A stretch of 64,000 nt of DNA from Metallosphaera cuprina Ar-4 (lineage in GTDB: Archaea; Thermoproteota; Thermoprotei_A; Sulfolobales; Sulfolobaceae), in the NCBI RefSeq assembly GCF_000204925.1, contig NC_015435.1, forward strand, positions 672,001 to 736,000, read 5' to 3'. The notes under the pieces are model-generated. The model was not told the origin of the DNA, searched no databases, and saw nothing but the letters and a program-made list of their open reading frames with translations. Positions 63,443 through 64,000 of the stretch are shown one piece after another. Within the stretch, counting starts at the first letter, position 1. Every line of letters begins with the position of its first letter. A program made the translations under genes and the position numbers.

Positions 63443-64000
63443 ATGAACGTTGCAATTGTGGGAGGGGGGATAGTAGGTCTTTTCTCAGCATATTTTTTGG
63501 CGAGGGAAGGGGCTAACGTAGCCATATATGACGAAAATCCCGGAAAATACTCCATTCATGCCGCGGGCTTGATCGAGCCCTATAGGTTCGACAAACTGAA
63601 CAGTACAGGCATGATAGCTAAAATGTTAAGATATATGAGACACGGTATAACCGAAGTCAGGCAGGTAAACAGGGCTTGGTTAATAGAGCTATTAAAATCT
63701 CTAAACAAAGAACCGCCAGCTGAGGCGTGGAGTCTCATGAGGGATATGGCCAAGTTTTCGCTAGAATTTTATGCTAAATTATCAGAGGAAAGGAACGATT
63801 TTGATTACAAAAACGATGGCCTCCTAGAGGTTTACGCTAGTGAGGAAGAGCTAGAGAGAGGTGTGAAGGAGGAGAAGGCGAGTCCTTTCTCCCCTAAGTT
63901 TGAGACTGTTGATGTTGAGGGATTTGCTGGCGGTATATTTTTCCCTGAGTTGAGCAGGATATCCACGGAAAAACTTGTCGACAGACTGTTAAAGGATTTG
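63443..64000 (+). CDS. FAD-dependent oxidoreductase (DAO family), 5' part
   Basis: Translation from ATG 63443 stays open to the window edge for 186 residues. It starts with the dinucleotide-binding motif VAIVGGGIVGLFSAYFLARE, then AIYDENP and the DAO-family segment SIHAAGLIEPYRF. It resembles D-amino-acid/glycine oxidase-type flavoproteins. It follows the repeat-protein stop by 7 nt and belongs to the glgA-urm1-like operon. The C-terminus lies outside the window, so substrate class is open. Confidence 0.82.
   Translation, partial: MNVAIVGGGIVGLFSAYFLAREGANVAIYDENPGKYSIHAAGLIEPYRFDKLNSTGMIAKMLRYMRHGITEVRQVNRAWLIELLKSLNKEPPAEAWSLMRDMAKFSLEFYAKLSEERNDFDYKNDGLLEVYASEEELERGVKEEKASPFSPKFETVDVEGFAGGIFFPELSRISTEKLVDRLLKDL

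Overview
The window is chromosomal DNA of a thermoacidophilic crenarchaeon of the order Sulfolobales, most like Metallosphaera. The evidence is a 7Fe zinc-ferredoxin, an Sso7c4-type DNA-binding protein, an ArnA/ArnB-type regulator pair, PolB2 and a PriX-like primase subunit. Most genes have a TATA-like box about 25-29 nt before the start codon (leaderless transcription), and internal operon genes carry GGTGA-type ribosome sites. The order acryloyl-CoA reductase / CBS protein / succinic-semialdehyde reductase / 3-hydroxyacyl-CoA dehydrogenase / phenylacetate-CoA-ligase-like gene matches the remembered Metallosphaera sedula 3-hydroxypropionate/4-hydroxybutyrate (3HP/4HB) carbon fixation neighbourhood. 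No rRNA, tRNA, CRISPR array or intact insertion sequence was recognised.

1-14.5 kb: a secreted membrane-anchored glycoprotein candidate; fumarase and aconitase; a GlcE-like flavoprotein; the small chromatin protein Sso7c4; LutB/LutA-like iron-sulfur proteins; a NicO-like metal permease with a palindromic upstream site; Trm10; and a convergent pair of CoA-transferase-like subunits.

14-23.7 kb: CBS-domain proteins, a DsbA-like and an OsmC-like redox protein, an unannotated 40-aa twin-CX3C microprotein, an H-protein/lipoate-ligase pair, a DUF123 GIY-YIG-like protein, an M20 peptidase, and a TtuA-type tRNA thiolase overlapping a PriX-like gene.

23.9-36.3 kb: an ArnA-like FHA protein, a PPP phosphatase and an ArnB-like vWA protein in one overlapping operon; a DEAD-box helicase; a sodium:solute symporter with a small partner; triosephosphate isomerase; purE-purK-modE-like; an amino-acid permease; an esterase; small membrane and cysteine-rich proteins; a methyltransferase.

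36.3-41.4 kb: a DNA-damage island (degenerate RecA-like gene, PolB2, divergent exonuclease III) and a ferredoxin/hemerythrin/membrane-protein operon next to a winged-helix regulator. Two nearly identical inverted repeats lie at the promoters of the operon and the regulator.

41.4-42.4 kb is degenerate, gene-poor DNA with a frameshifted pseudogene. 42.4-49.1 kb is an eight-gene operon for a membrane complex related to energy-converting hydrogenases and complex I. Its catalytic subunit has lost all the Ni-Fe cysteine ligands, its small subunit carries a fused single-cluster ferredoxin domain, and it ends in two tiny coiled-coil genes. Its transcript appears to have an unusually long structured leader.

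49.2-54.6 kb holds 3HP/4HB cycle genes, with a shared TTTAAA-N3-TTTAAA-type element at three promoters. 54.6-62.6 kb is a glycogen locus (nucleotidyltransferase, glucoamylase, debranching enzyme, GH57 amylase, glycogen synthase). It is followed by a Urm1-like ubiquitin-fold protein, a HEAT-like repeat protein and a truncated FAD oxidoreductase at the window edge.
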